Source of the DNA: an uncultured Thermomicrobia bacterium
Lineage (GTDB): Bacteria; Chloroflexota; Chloroflexia; Thermomicrobiales; JALYUS01
Assembly (NCBI GenBank): GCA_937968015.1
Contig: CALBSO010000091.1
Span: forward strand, 1 to 15,436
DNA length: 15,436 nt
Reading direction: 5' to 3'
Shown: positions 1 to 7,372 of the stretch, in pieces
Numbering within the stretch: position 1 is the first letter of the stretch
Layout: each line of letters starts with the position of its first letter
Notes under the pieces: generated by a model
Seen by the model: only the letters and a program-made list of their open reading frames with translations
Told to the model about the DNA's origin: nothing
Database searches by the model: none
Program-made: the position numbers and the translations under genes

Positions 1-3
1 CAG

Positions 4-573
4 TCATGCTTCACCGCGATTGCGGAAGACCCGGTATGTTCTGGCTAAGTGTGCATCTGCATGCCACAATTCTATGACACCGGGCAATGGCAAGAAATGA
101 GGATTCTCTGAATTTAGTGCTGGTTGAAATGAAATTGTGCCAATAGCCAGCGTTTTTTCATCGCGGGACCACGCCAAGCTGTACACGGGGTTCGCGAGCG
201 TCACTTCCGTGCGCAGTGCGGCGGTATCCACATCCCAAAACCGCACCGTCTGATCCAGGGACCCGGATACCAATGTTCGACCATCAGCGGACCATGCAAA
301 GCTGGTGACCGGCTTCGTATCTCCCGTCAGGGTTGCTATCGGCGAACCGGTATCGCTCCACACATGCACGGTGGTATCGGTCGACGTTGCGGCACCGGAA
401 CTCGTCGCAAATCGTGTACTATCGTGCGACCAGGCGACCGTCGTTATCGGCCCCGAAGCATCCGAGGATACCCTGATCAGTTTCATCGGGAAGCGGGACG
501 AGTGGCTGGTTTGTGTGCATGCAGTGAGGAGGGACACAGTGACGAGCAGTGCGAGGGTGTAGCGCGTCATCAT
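4..573 (-). CDS. WD40-repeat lipoprotein, truncated propeller
   Basis: Predicted exported lipoprotein with WD40 blades. The N-terminus has a short basic/hydrophobic signal peptide ending in the lipobox LLTAC near residue 19, so lipid anchoring at the Cys is expected. At least three blades follow: repeated AWS-D-T-AT/VSGS segments with WD-like ends HVWSD, RFWDVD and ELWHAD. The third blade has an insertion. The reading frame stops at 4-6 after about 189 residues. A closed WD40 propeller normally has six to eight blades, so this protein looks truncated, or its downstream part lies outside the window in another frame. ATG at 573 is chosen because AAAGG sits 6 nt upstream; a second ATG follows at 570. 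WD40 proteins act as interaction scaffolds and no specific partner is visible. It is divergent from the MFS gene. Confidence 0.75.
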   Translation of the reverse strand: MMTRYTLALLVTVSLLTACTQTSHSSRFPMKLIRVSSDASGPITTVAWSHDSTRFATSSGAATSTDTTVHVWSDTGSPIATLTGDTKPVTSFAWSADGRTLVSGSLDQTVRFWDVDTAALRTEVTLANPVYSLAWSRDEKTLAIGTISFQPALNSENPHFLPLPGVIELWHADAHLARTYRVFRNRGEA

Positions 574-760
574 TCCCAACCTTTCTGTGCGATCTCTGGC
601 CTGTCATTGTCTGCCTATACTACACCTCCCGATGTCCTCTCGTTCGAAGAAACGTGTGAATCGGCCGTTGTCTGCCGCCGATGGGAAGTTGCAGCGAGTC
701 CGAGATGCCGGTAACCTATCGCCAATCGCCAGCATCCGGCATCCGCGAAGGGACGAACTG

Positions 761-2074
761 ATGAGTTCATCGGGGAGCGGGGGAACATCCACACGTCGGT
801 TCGCCCTTCTCGCGCCGCTCGCCCATCGCTCCTTCCGGCTCCTCTTCTGGGGCAAGGTCGTCTCCAACCTCGGTGACTGGCTCGACATCCTCGCCCTTCT
901 CACGCTTATCGTCTACCGTTGGGACCTCGGCGCATTCGGCTGGGGCGCCTACCTCATCGCCCTGACGCTGCCGTACGCCGTCATCAGCCCCTTCGCGGGC
1001 GTCTGGGTGGATCGTCTGCCCCGCAAGACGGTGATGGTTGCGTGCGACCTCGCTCGGACGGTCGTCGTGCTCGGGTTGGTCTGGGCGCCCAACCTGCCCG
1101 CAGTCTTGTTCTTCGTCACCCTCCAGACGGTCTTCAGCACCTTCTTCGGTCCCGCCCAGCAGGCGACCATCCGCGCCACCGTGCCCCCTGAGGACCTGCT
1201 GACGGCCAACTCTCTGAGCCAGCTGGCCGACAACGCCGCGCGGCTGATCGGCCCCGGCATCGGTGGCCTCGTGCTTGTCCTGGTCGGGCTGCGCGGTTCG
1301 TTCATCGCGGACGCCGCGACGTTCCTCATCTCCGCCGCCTTCCTCCTGCGTCTTCCGCGTCTGGCCCGGCTGCCCGTCCTGCCGACGGTACGACGCCGCT
1401 TCTGGCCCGAGTTCCGCGCGGGCGTGCGGCACATCGTCCGTCGCCGGGCGCTCCTGATCACGGTCGGTTGCTCGGTCGCGGCGTCGTTCTTCATCCGGGC
1501 GACCGATACCATCGGCGCGGTGGTGCTGAAGGCGCTGGGGGTGACGACCGGTCAGCTCGGCCCCTCGTTCACGCTCCTGGGCCTCGGCTATGTCGCCGGC
1601 GCGCTCGCCCTCGGGCAGTGGGGCAAGGGACGGACACCCATCCTTATCATGGGATTGGGAGTTCTCGAACTCGGTAGCCTGATGGCGATGCTCGGGATCG
1701 CGGCCATCGAGGGGCTGAGCGGGGGCACCGTCGCCATCTTCGCGGCGTTCGTCTCGCGTTTCCTCCTGGGATTCGGCTTCGGCGCCCTCGGGGTCGTCTA
1801 TGGCACCATCTTGCAGCGGGAGACGCCGGACGACCTGATGGGACGGGTCTCGGCGACCTCGGACATGCTGAAGACGACGATACCGCTCGTCGCACCCCTG
1901 ATCGTGGGCGGGCTGGCGGCGTGGCTCGGCTTAGGCTGGGCGTTCGCCATCCCGGGAGCCGGGCTGATGGTCGTGGGGGCGGTGGTGATCCTCGCTCGGG
2001 AGGTCCCGGTCGGCGTTGCCGAACTGCCCTCTCCCCCGAATGATGCGATGCGAGATGGAAACTCCCCATCTTGA
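761..2074 (+). CDS. MFS transporter (drug/macrolide efflux-like)
   Basis: Integral membrane exporter of the major facilitator superfamily, 437 residues from the chosen start. The N-terminus SFRLLFWGKVVSNLGDW is typical of the MFS_3/MefA/EntS-like branch. The loop DRLPRKTVMV is the conserved motif A after helix 2, and FFGPAQQATIRATVP, near helix 5, is also characteristic of this branch. Many hydrophobic segments follow, consistent with 10 to 12 membrane helices. The substrate cannot be read from the sequence; relatives export macrolides, siderophores or other drugs. The frame is open back to 587, but ATG 761 has GAAGGGA 7 nt upstream and directly precedes conserved sequence. The extra N-terminal residues would be low-complexity and basic. 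No neighbour suggests a pathway, and no clear promoter was found in the 580-760 gap. Confidence 0.9.
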   Translation: MSSSGSGGTSTRRFALLAPLAHRSFRLLFWGKVVSNLGDWLDILALLTLIVYRWDLGAFGWGAYLIALTLPYAVISPFAGVWVDRLPRKTVMVACDLARTVVVLGLVWAPNLPAVLFFVTLQTVFSTFFGPAQQATIRATVPPEDLLTANSLSQLADNAARLIGPGIGGLVLVLVGLRGSFIADAATFLISAAFLLRLPRLARLPVLPTVRRRFWPEFRAGVRHIVRRRALLITVGCSVAASFFIRATDTIGAVVLKALGVTTGQLGPSFTLLGLGYVAGALALGQWGKGRTPILIMGLGVLELGSLMAMLGIAAIEGLSGGTVAIFAAFVSRFLLGFGFGALGVVYGTILQRETPDDLMGRVSATSDMLKTTIPLVAPLIVGGLAAWLGLGWAFAIPGAGLMVVGAVVILAREVPVGVAELPSPPNDAMRDGNSPS

Positions 2075-2090
2075 CCGTTTCATCGTGTCT

Positions 2091-2213
2091 TTAGATTAGA
2101 CGTTTTGAAAAGGGGCCTTGTGATCGCATCTCGGTCCGATAAAAGTGTATATCGGCCGCAAACAGCGCCTGCCAGGCATGGGCGTGGTTCCAGATAAGGT
2201 TCCCAGGGTCGTT
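2091..2213 (-). pseudogene. C-terminal relic of an unknown gene, related to 10.95-11.04 kb
   Basis: A 40-codon open stretch with no start codon. It is bounded upstream by an in-frame TAG (2214-2216) and ends with TAA at 2091-2093. It reads like real protein, for example NLIWNHAHAWQALFAADIHF. The reverse strand at about 10950-11040 encodes a weakly matching peptide in the same relative frame, sharing KWFR, NH, WQA and R.E. The DNA also aligns there, with indels. I infer a decayed fragment of a repeated gene or element. Function unknown. The rest of the 2075-2314 gap holds only a small CCGATA/TATCGG inverted repeat near 2138-2157. Confidence 0.3.
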
Positions 2214-2314
2214 CTATCGGAACCACTTTCGTCCCTTGCGGCAAGCGCCAGTATCGGCGGCCGACGCTATGCGTACCCGTGATCCTTGCCCTTCTCCAAC
2301 AGCAGCTGCGCCGC

Positions 2315-2662
2315 CTAGAAATCCCACAGGTGCTCCGCGATCGCCGGGTCGAGTTCCAGCTGTCCACGCGCCCAGGCGACCGCTTCGTATCGCTCATCTT
2401 CGCTCGTCTCTTCGTCGAAGTAGCTCGCGGCGACCTCTTCCATCACATCGTCTAACCGGCGCGAGATCGCGAGGACCGCTTCTACCTCCTGGCGGCTCGC
2501 TTCGACGATTGCTTGAAGGGTCGGGCTCAGATTCGTCGCGTTTCCGTAGAGTTGCTGGTGCGTGGTCTCAAGGAAGCCCCAGAGTGCCAAAGCCCGCTCG
2601 TGTGTCGCCACCGTCTCGATCAGGCTGATGAGTAATGCGGGATGCGGTTTGAAGATGCCCAT
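2315..2662 (-). CDS. hypothetical helical protein
   Basis: A 115-residue protein I do not recognise. It is acidic and predicted mostly alpha-helical, with amphipathic stretches rich in E, A, L and R. It has no signal peptide or membrane segment and ends in LDPAIAEHLWDF. ATG 2662 is chosen over the longer frame (open to 2794) because GGAGGAG lies 7 nt upstream and the extension is Pro- and Cys-rich and unlike the rest. It is divergent from the 2821-3631 unit with a 158-bp spacer, so a shared regulatory region is possible. No function can be assigned. A small cytosolic interaction protein is a guess. Confidence 0.7.
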   Translation of the reverse strand: MGIFKPHPALLISLIETVATHERALALWGFLETTHQQLYGNATNLSPTLQAIVEASRQEVEAVLAISRRLDDVMEEVAASYFDEETSEDERYEAVAWARGQLELDPAIAEHLWDF

Positions 2663-2776
2663 GATGACTCCTCCTTGGGTGTGCGGACGGGCGACGCAGC
2701 AGAAGGAGCCTACCAGCCCCAGCGCCGATCCCGCCACCGGCGGACCAGGTATGCGCGGCGCGTCCCTGTGGATGTA

Positions 2777-2785
2777 TGCTATACG
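2777..2785 (+). promoter_or_regulatory. extended -10 promoter for the 2821 operon
   Basis: TGCTATACG matches an extended -10 (TGN then TATAAT-like) about 35 nt before the ATG at 2821. No good -35 is visible at the expected distance, which extended -10 promoters tolerate. Confidence 0.35.
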
Positions 2786-2820
2786 CTCGATCATCGATGC
2801 GTGGAGCGGAGTGAGGCGAC

Positions 2821-3081
2821 ATGAACGAGAAGCACAAGGCGGCGGACGCTGCGTACCGTGCCAAGGCCGAGGCGGCGCGGAATGCCCCGATCGTCGGTTC
2901 CCCGGTCCTGCTGCGGCTGCCGGGGGAGCGGGAGCCGGTGGACGGCCTGCGCATCACGATGCAGGGGGAGACGCGCTATCTCGTGGTCCCGACCCCCGAC
3001 CGGTTTGTCGAGACGATCTTCCGCCCCGAGGAGGTGGAGGTCCTCGCGCGGGAGGGTGCCGATGCCGACGAAGCAGGTTGA
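2821..3081 (+). CDS. small hypothetical protein upstream of pRiA4b ORF-3 homologue
   Basis: An 86-residue protein. The first 22 residues are Lys/Ala/Glu-rich and probably helical. The remainder, VLLRLPGEREPVDGLRI through YLVVPTPDRF, looks like a small beta-rich domain. I do not recognise the family. Its stop codon (3079-3081) lies inside the next gene, which starts at 3062, giving a 20-bp overlap and strong translational coupling. The pair is therefore probably one operon whose products may act together. A weak GTGAGG lies shortly upstream of the ATG. No membrane segment or signal peptide. Confidence 0.7.
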   Translation: MNEKHKAADAAYRAKAEAARNAPIVGSPVLLRLPGEREPVDGLRITMQGETRYLVVPTPDRFVETIFRPEEVEVLAREGADADEAG

Positions 3082-3631
3082 CGAGAGTCCGGTCTACCGA
3101 CTGAAGATCGCCCTGAAAGACAGCGCGCCGCCGATCTGGCGGCGCATTGAGGTGCGTGATAGCACCACCCTCTCCCGCCTGCACATCATCCTGCAAACGG
3201 TCATGGGCTGGACCGACTCCCACCTGCACGAGTTCGTCGTCGGCGAGGTCCGCTACGGCATGCGCGATCTGGAAAGGGACCCGCTTGATCGCCCCAAAGA
3301 CGAGCGCCGGGCGCGGTTGGGAGCGATCGTCACCGGCGTCAAGGATCGCTTCCGCTACGAGTACGACCTCGGAGATGGCTGGGTGCATGACGTGGTGGTC
3401 GAGAAGGTCTTTCCCGCCGAGGCGGGAGTCCGCTATCCCCGCTGTATTGGCGGCAAGCGAGCCTGCCCGCCGGAGGATGTCGGTGGCATCTGGGGGTATG
3501 CGGATTTCCTCGAGGCGCTGCGCGACCCTGCCCATGAGGAGCATGAGACGATGGTGGAATGGAGCGGTGGATCGTTCGACCCCGAGGCATTCGACCGGGA
3601 AGCAATCAATCGCGAGTTGACACCGCGTTGA
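3062..3631 (+). CDS. plasmid pRiA4b ORF-3 family protein
   Basis: 189-residue member of the pRiA4b ORF-3-like family (Pfam PRiA4_ORF3), recognised from the N-terminal YRLKIALKDSAPPIWRRIEV and LQTVMGWTDSHLHEFVVG. Also typical are the central FRYEYDLGDGWVHDVVVE, the C-terminal PRCIGGKRACPPEDVGG, and a final acidic segment ending in FDPEAFDREAIN. The family is widespread on plasmids and chromosomes, often near mobile elements. Its biochemical role is not established, and the conserved Cys/Asp/His residues merely suggest a folded enzyme-like or binding domain. The start at 3062 (MPTKQVDES) has GGAGGG closely upstream and overlaps the preceding gene by 20 bp. The longer frame (from 2858) is only the alternative reading of that gene. 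An inverted repeat begins 3 nt after the stop. Confidence 0.88.
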   Translation: MPTKQVDESPVYRLKIALKDSAPPIWRRIEVRDSTTLSRLHIILQTVMGWTDSHLHEFVVGEVRYGMRDLERDPLDRPKDERRARLGAIVTGVKDRFRYEYDLGDGWVHDVVVEKVFPAEAGVRYPRCIGGKRACPPEDVGGIWGYADFLEALRDPAHEEHETMVEWSGGSFDPEAFDREAINRELTPR

Positions 3632-3633
3632 AG

Positions 3634-3695
3634 GCACGAAGGGTTAACGGTCGCTGGGCCACGTAATTGGTGTTCTGTTGCCCAGACCTTCGTGC
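3634..3695. terminator. hairpin between convergent genes, structured repeat copy A
   Basis: Nested inverted repeats: outer GCACGAAGG (3634-3642) with CCTTCGTGC (3687-3695), inner CTGGGC (3654-3659) with GCCCAG (3680-3685) around a 20-nt loop. It lies 3 nt after the stop of the plus-strand gene and upstream of the end of the minus-strand LLM gene. A bidirectional terminator role is plausible, though no clear T-tract follows. It contains repeat copy A. Confidence 0.4.
3649..3679 (+). repeat. intergenic repeat copy A
   Basis: 31-nt sequence matching 5451-5481 at 27 positions. The core CCACGTAATYGGYGTTCTG differs only at two pyrimidines. In this copy most of the core is the loop of the CTGGGC/GCCCAG stem. 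The two copies flank the LLM oxidoreductase/XRE pair in direct orientation. Confidence 0.6.
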
Positions 3696-3829
3696 GCGCA
3701 TCTCCCGCTTTGTCGCCCCGCTCACGCTCGCTCAATTGTGTGGGATGATCGAGGTGAGACTGACTTCCTGTCTCATGAACAACTTTTACGGAGAAAGGAC
3801 CGGGACAGGAGCACGCCACTTCGTCTCGA

Positions 3830-4771
3830 TCACGACCCGGTAAGTTGCGGCACGACCGATGTAAACGCTTCCATGTTTCGCTCGAAAACGGTCAGGTAAG
3901 AGATGCCATGGCGTTCGCGACGGGCGCGAATAGCCTCCACCATCTCCTCGCTCGTGCCGATCAGAGCAAACGGCGATTCGAGCGTTTCTGCAGGCGTGAT
4001 ATGCCACTGCTCACTCAGGGTTTCCGCCGCGCTCTGCCGATCCGTCGTGACGATCACCCGCTGCATAAGGACGTTGAGCTCGATGTCATCGAATCGCTCC
4101 CCTGCCGCTTGTCGTATCCAACGTATTTTCTCGTCCAAACCGGCCGCCGTCAGGTCTGTATAGATCGGTACGCCGGGTGGTAATACTCTCGCCATCACAC
4201 TGATGATATTCGCTTCTCGCGCTGCCAACGCTGTCAGACGAGGGCCGGCGGCACCGATAAGGATGGGAGGATGAGGCTGCTGCACGGGTTTGGGATACCC
4301 TTCGAGTCCGTTGATTGTGAAATGCTCGCCGGAGAACGCGACGGGACCGCCGGTGAATAAGTGCTTGATGATCTGCACACTCTCCTTGAGGCGTTGGACC
4401 CGAACACCAGGGCGGTCGAAGGCGATTCCCGATCTCTCGTAGTCCCCTTGGTCCCAACCCGCGCCGATGCCGAGCTCGAACCGGCCATCGGAAAGCAGAT
4501 CGAGCGTCGCGGCGTCACCCGCGACCAACGCCGGATGCCGGAAATCGTTGTCGAGCACGTTGGTGCCGATGCGCAGTGTTGTCGTCGCGGCAGCGGCGGC
4601 AGTAAGGGCGGGTGCGTACCCGAGGCTGCCTCCGGAGGGGTCGGGAAAGTGGTCAGGAATGACGAGAATGTCGTAGCCGAGGCGTTCCACTTTCCTTGCT
4701 TTTTCCTGCCACTCTGCTGCCGATTGTGCCTCCGACATTTGTACGCCGAATCGAAAGGGATGGTGGCTCAT
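3830..4771 (-). CDS. LLM class F420-dependent oxidoreductase
   Basis: Luciferase-like monooxygenase fold (TIM barrel) enzyme of 313 residues, expected to use deazaflavin F420 in cytosolic hydride transfer. Recognised from FRFGVQMSEAQSAAEW at the N-terminus, ERLGYDILVIPDHF (31-42), LRIGTNVLDNDFRHPALVA (66-84), DGRFELGIGAGW (95-106) and PPILIGAAGPRLTALAA. The pattern resembles the F420-dependent TIGR03621 (MSMEG_2516-like) group. The substrate is unknown. ATG 4771 is preferred because GGAGGG lies 7 nt upstream; in-frame ATG 4786 and TTG 4792 would only add a few residues. It is divergent from an XRE regulator, which may control it. F420 use points to Actinobacteria, Chloroflexota or archaea as the phylogenetic setting. 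Confidence 0.9.
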   Translation of the reverse strand: MSHHPFRFGVQMSEAQSAAEWQEKARKVERLGYDILVIPDHFPDPSGGSLGYAPALTAAAAATTTLRIGTNVLDNDFRHPALVAGDAATLDLLSDGRFELGIGAGWDQGDYERSGIAFDRPGVRVQRLKESVQIIKHLFTGGPVAFSGEHFTINGLEGYPKPVQQPHPPILIGAAGPRLTALAAREANIISVMARVLPPGVPIYTDLTAAGLDEKIRWIRQAAGERFDDIELNVLMQRVIVTTDRQSAAETLSEQWHITPAETLESPFALIGTSEEMVEAIRARRERHGISYLTVFERNMEAFTSVVPQLTGS

Positions 4772-4927
4772 CGTCTGTCCCTCCATGCGCAAAACGGACG
4801 CCGATCGCGCATAAATACTGTTCGTCGGGCCTCCTGCCCTCCTCTCCTTACGATGCGCCCACCACTCCGTTAGGGCGCGGATACAGCATAGATGCGCTAT
4901 CGCCCACAGTAAAAGCCCACCGCATAC

Positions 4928-4956
4928 TTGTCAAGGAAAAAACATGCTGATAGCAT
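4928..4956 (+). promoter_or_regulatory. promoter of the XRE gene with overlapping palindrome
   Basis: TTGTCA (4928-4933), 17-bp spacer, TAGCAT (4951-4956). The palindrome ATGCT-GAT-AGCAT (4944-4956) overlaps the -10 and is a candidate operator. A related GCAT-AG-ATGC lies upstream near 4885-4895, in the divergent gap. Confidence 0.5.
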
Positions 4957-4975
4957 CGCTTTTAAGGAGAAGGAG

Positions 4976-5389
4976 ATGGGACACATGCGAGACCTCCAAG
5001 AGACGATGGGAATGGTCATTCGGCGTGAACGACGAACGCATTCCCTGACGATCAAAGCGCTTGCCGAGCAGTCTGGACTCTCGGTGGTCTATCTCGGTGA
5101 GATCGAACGGGGCAAGAAATACCCGTCAGCTGGAGTACTTGAACGCATCGTGCACGCGTTAGAACTCAGCGTTGCCGATCTACTTGAGTTGGTTGCCGAT
5201 GAGCTACGCGGTGGAGCCGTAGATCACCCGACCGATGCAATCGGGTTTACGTTACCGACGTGTGGCGGCATGGCACCGCATATGATGATCAAACGGCTTG
5301 TTCCGCTGCTCGATCCAAAAGAGGCGACGACGATGGCCGAACTTGGTGCCTTCTTCCTCTCCCGAAAGAGCAGTAAAGACACGCAATAG
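4976..5389 (+). CDS. XRE-family helix-turn-helix regulator
   Basis: 137-residue DNA-binding protein with an HTH_3/XRE domain at about residues 11-75. The sequence runs MVIRRERRTHSLTIKALAE, then SGLSVVYLGEIERGKKYPS, then LERIVHALELSVADLLEL, the classic five-helix cro/CI-type layout. The C-terminal 60 residues have no recognised domain and may mediate dimerisation or ligand sensing. ATG 4976 follows AAGGAG (4964-4969) at 6 nt; ATG 4985 is an alternative. The gene is divergent from the F420 oxidoreductase with a palindrome on its own -10, so autoregulation and control of the neighbour are likely but unproven. The frame is open to TTG 4928, but that codon belongs to the -35 box. Confidence 0.88.
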   Translation: MGHMRDLQETMGMVIRRERRTHSLTIKALAEQSGLSVVYLGEIERGKKYPSAGVLERIVHALELSVADLLELVADELRGGAVDHPTDAIGFTLPTCGGMAPHMMIKRLVPLLDPKEATTMAELGAFFLSRKSSKDTQ

Positions 5390-5450
5390 ACCAAGCAAGC
5401 CCTCAGAACGTATGATTCCTCCCCCCACTTGCTGGCTAGCGACTATTCCC

Positions 5451-5481
5451 GGTCAGTGGGCCACGTAATCGGCGTTCTGTT
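5451..5481 (+). repeat. intergenic repeat copy B
   Basis: Second copy of the 3649-3679 repeat. Here the core is enclosed by a different stem, TCAGTGGG (5453-5460) with CCCACTGA (5502-5509), a perfect 8-bp pairing around 41 nt. It lies 62 nt after the XRE stop. The rest of the 389-bp gap (5390-5778) shows no gene. Confidence 0.6.
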
Positions 5482-5672
5482 TACTTCCCGTGTCGGCTTT
5501 CCCCACTGAACGGTACCACTCGCGGTCGGCACGCACGGGTCATGTCTTACGAATCAGGATTCGCCATCAACTCTGCACCTGAAAAACGACCACCTCACTG
5601 AAGTTGCTCCCATCAACTTGGTATGATGCATTCACTCGCAACGATGAGGACACCGCAGAAGAGGGATTGGAC

Positions 5673-5699
5673 TTGGCCACATGATGCTGCACGTATACT
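5673..5699 (+). promoter_or_regulatory. possible promoter of the VOC gene
   Basis: TTGGCC (5673-5678) and TATACT (5694-5699) are separated by a short 15-bp spacer. The -10 is good and the -35 spacing poor. Transcription would start about 70 nt before the ATG. Confidence 0.3.
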
Positions 5700-5778
5700 G
5701 GCACTGAGGGCTGTCAAACCATAGAATGCCCACACGCCTCGCGTCGAGTTCGCATCAAGTTAGCCAAGGAGGATTGCG

Positions 5779-6219
5779 ATGCCGACCTTCACCCGCCTGC
5801 TGCACGCTGGCCTCACCGTGCGCGACTATCGCGCTAGCGCCGCCTGGTACATGCGCGTGCTCGGTTTCCATTTCGTCCGCGAGTTCCGTTTTGCTCCCGG
5901 CGAGCAGGGCATCCCGCGCATCCTGCTCCTGCATCCCGACAGCGGCTACCTCGTCGGGTTGTATAACCACGAGAACCGTTCCGACGATGCCTTCAGCCCA
6001 TTTCGCACCGGGTTGGACCATCTGGCGTTCGAGGTACACAGCGAGGCGGAGTTGGCGGAATGGATGGCGCACTTCGACGCGGAGGGCGTGGCGCACTCGC
6101 CAGTGCGTGACCTCGGTCACTCGGCGTTCGTCTCGTTCGAGGACCCTGACGGTATCCAGTACGAGGTGTGGTACACGCGCACGCGCCATGTAGCGACGGA
6201 CACAACGCTCGACGCGTAA
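5779..6219 (+). CDS. VOC family (glyoxalase/dioxygenase-type) protein
   Basis: 146-residue vicinal-oxygen-chelate fold protein made of two beta-alpha-beta-beta-beta modules. The first module shows HAGLTVRDYRASAAWYMRVLGF, with His9 as the first metal ligand. The second shows GLDHLAFEV, with His81, and ends in FEDPDGIQYEVWY, with Glu129. These are the usual metal-binding positions of glyoxalase I, extradiol dioxygenases and fosfomycin-resistance enzymes. The actual reaction cannot be told from sequence; stand-alone VOC proteins of this size act in lyase, dioxygenase or resistance roles in the cytosol. AAGGAGG (5766-5772) with a 6-nt spacer fixes the start at 5779. The phosphotransferase gene follows 94 bp downstream on the same strand and may be co-transcribed. 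Confidence 0.88.
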   Translation: MPTFTRLLHAGLTVRDYRASAAWYMRVLGFHFVREFRFAPGEQGIPRILLLHPDSGYLVGLYNHENRSDDAFSPFRTGLDHLAFEVHSEAELAEWMAHFDAEGVAHSPVRDLGHSAFVSFEDPDGIQYEVWYTRTRHVATDTTLDA

Positions 6220-6313
6220 GGGCTTGCCTGCGTGATTGCCAATATATGTGCACCATCATGTGGCTCAGTCCAGAGGGATAGCCGCAAATGATGGGGAGAG
6301 GAGCCAGGCGACA

Positions 6314-7165
6314 ATGCAGGCGTCAGCGGTCCCGCGTGCGATGGCGTCGGCCATGGCGACCGCCGCATCACTCGACCTGACCGTCGACGACGCGATCGTT
6401 CTCCATGACTCGAACAAGCTCACCCTGCGTCTGCTGCCTTGTGATGTGCTTGCCCGGGTGGCACCCGTCGCGCTTCAGGGTTTACAGTTCGAAGTCGAGC
6501 TCGCTCAGCGGCTTGCCGCATCCGGGTGCCCCGTGGCTACCCTTGAGCGTCGCGTGGCCCCGCGTGTCTATGAGCGTGATGGCTTCGTGGTCACGCTGTG
6601 GACCTACTACGAACCTGCGACACCGCGAGCGGTCTCACCAGCCGACTACGCCCGTGCGCTCGCGCGGTTGCATGCCGGCATGCGCACGCTCGATATCCCG
6701 ACGCCGCACTTCATGGATCGCGTTGAGCAGGCTCAACAACTCGTTGCGAGCCGCGACCGCACGCCGGCGCTCGCCGACGCGGACCGGGAGCTCCTCGGCG
6801 ACACGCTCCGAAGCCTGAGACGAGTGATCGGCGACCGTGGCGCCGCTGAGCAGCTCCTGCACGGTGAGCCGCACCCGGGTAACGTGCTCACCACGAAGAA
6901 TGGGCTGCTCTTCATAGACCTCGAGACGTGTTGCCGCGGGCCTGTCGAATTCGACCTCGCCCATGCGCCCGAAGCAGTCAGCGCGCACTATCCGGATGTC
7001 AATCAAGGCTTGCTGCGCGAGTGCCGGATCCTCGTGCTGGCAATGATCACAACGTGGCGCTGGGAGCGCGGCGACCAACTGCCAAATGGGCGCCAGCTGG
7101 GTACGGAGTGGCTCAGCCAGCTCCGAGCAGCGCGCGATCGCACGGGGCTGGATACCCATGGCTGA
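6314..7165 (+). CDS. aminoglycoside phosphotransferase (APH) family protein
   Basis: 283-residue kinase-fold protein of the APH/choline kinase family. The catalytic loop is LLHGEPHPGNVL (181-192), equivalent to Brenner's HGD.HPGN motif but with Glu185 where Asp is usual. The metal-binding DFG counterpart is FIDLET, with Asp202. The N-lobe is short, and the family's phosphate-binding Lys is not obvious. Family members phosphorylate small molecules such as aminoglycosides, homoserine, choline or macrolides using ATP/GTP. The substrate here is unknown and resistance should not be assumed. ATG 6314 follows AGGAG (6299-6303) at about 10 nt; an upstream in-frame ATG (6236) would add a non-conserved 26-residue leader. 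It lies downstream of the VOC gene on the same strand. Confidence 0.85.
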   Translation: MQASAVPRAMASAMATAASLDLTVDDAIVLHDSNKLTLRLLPCDVLARVAPVALQGLQFEVELAQRLAASGCPVATLERRVAPRVYERDGFVVTLWTYYEPATPRAVSPADYARALARLHAGMRTLDIPTPHFMDRVEQAQQLVASRDRTPALADADRELLGDTLRSLRRVIGDRGAAEQLLHGEPHPGNVLTTKNGLLFIDLETCCRGPVEFDLAHAPEAVSAHYPDVNQGLLRECRILVLAMITTWRWERGDQLPNGRQLGTEWLSQLRAARDRTGLDTHG

Positions 7166-7205
7166 TGGCGGGTATTCGAGATCGTCGTCGGCTGGCTGTT
7201 GATGT

Positions 7206-7225
7206 CGGGATCTCCCGTGATCCCG
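7206..7225. terminator. hairpin in the convergent gap
   Basis: Perfect 7-bp stem CGGGATC/GATCCCG with a 6-nt loop, 41 nt after the phosphotransferase stop and between convergent genes. There is no T-tract, so a terminator role is only suggestive. Confidence 0.3.
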
Positions 7226-7372
7226 GCCTTGGCCGATCGTGGGCGAGATCCAGTCGCACATGTCGACGGGCTGACGCGATACCGATCGGAGGGCACATAA
7301 CAGGTGAGCGTGGTGAAAAAGTGCGCTTCGCCGCCTATGGCGTCGTCGGGGAGTCCGGACGGGATTGCGGGC

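Noticed and set aside
2091..2106. TTAGATTAGACG resembling the recombinase half-site
   Set aside because: Only seven bases of the half-site are shared and no partner arm exists at 6-bp spacing.
6314..7165. Calling the phosphotransferase an antibiotic-resistance gene
   Set aside because: The family is broad, the catalytic Asp position is Glu here, and nothing nearby supports a resistance role.
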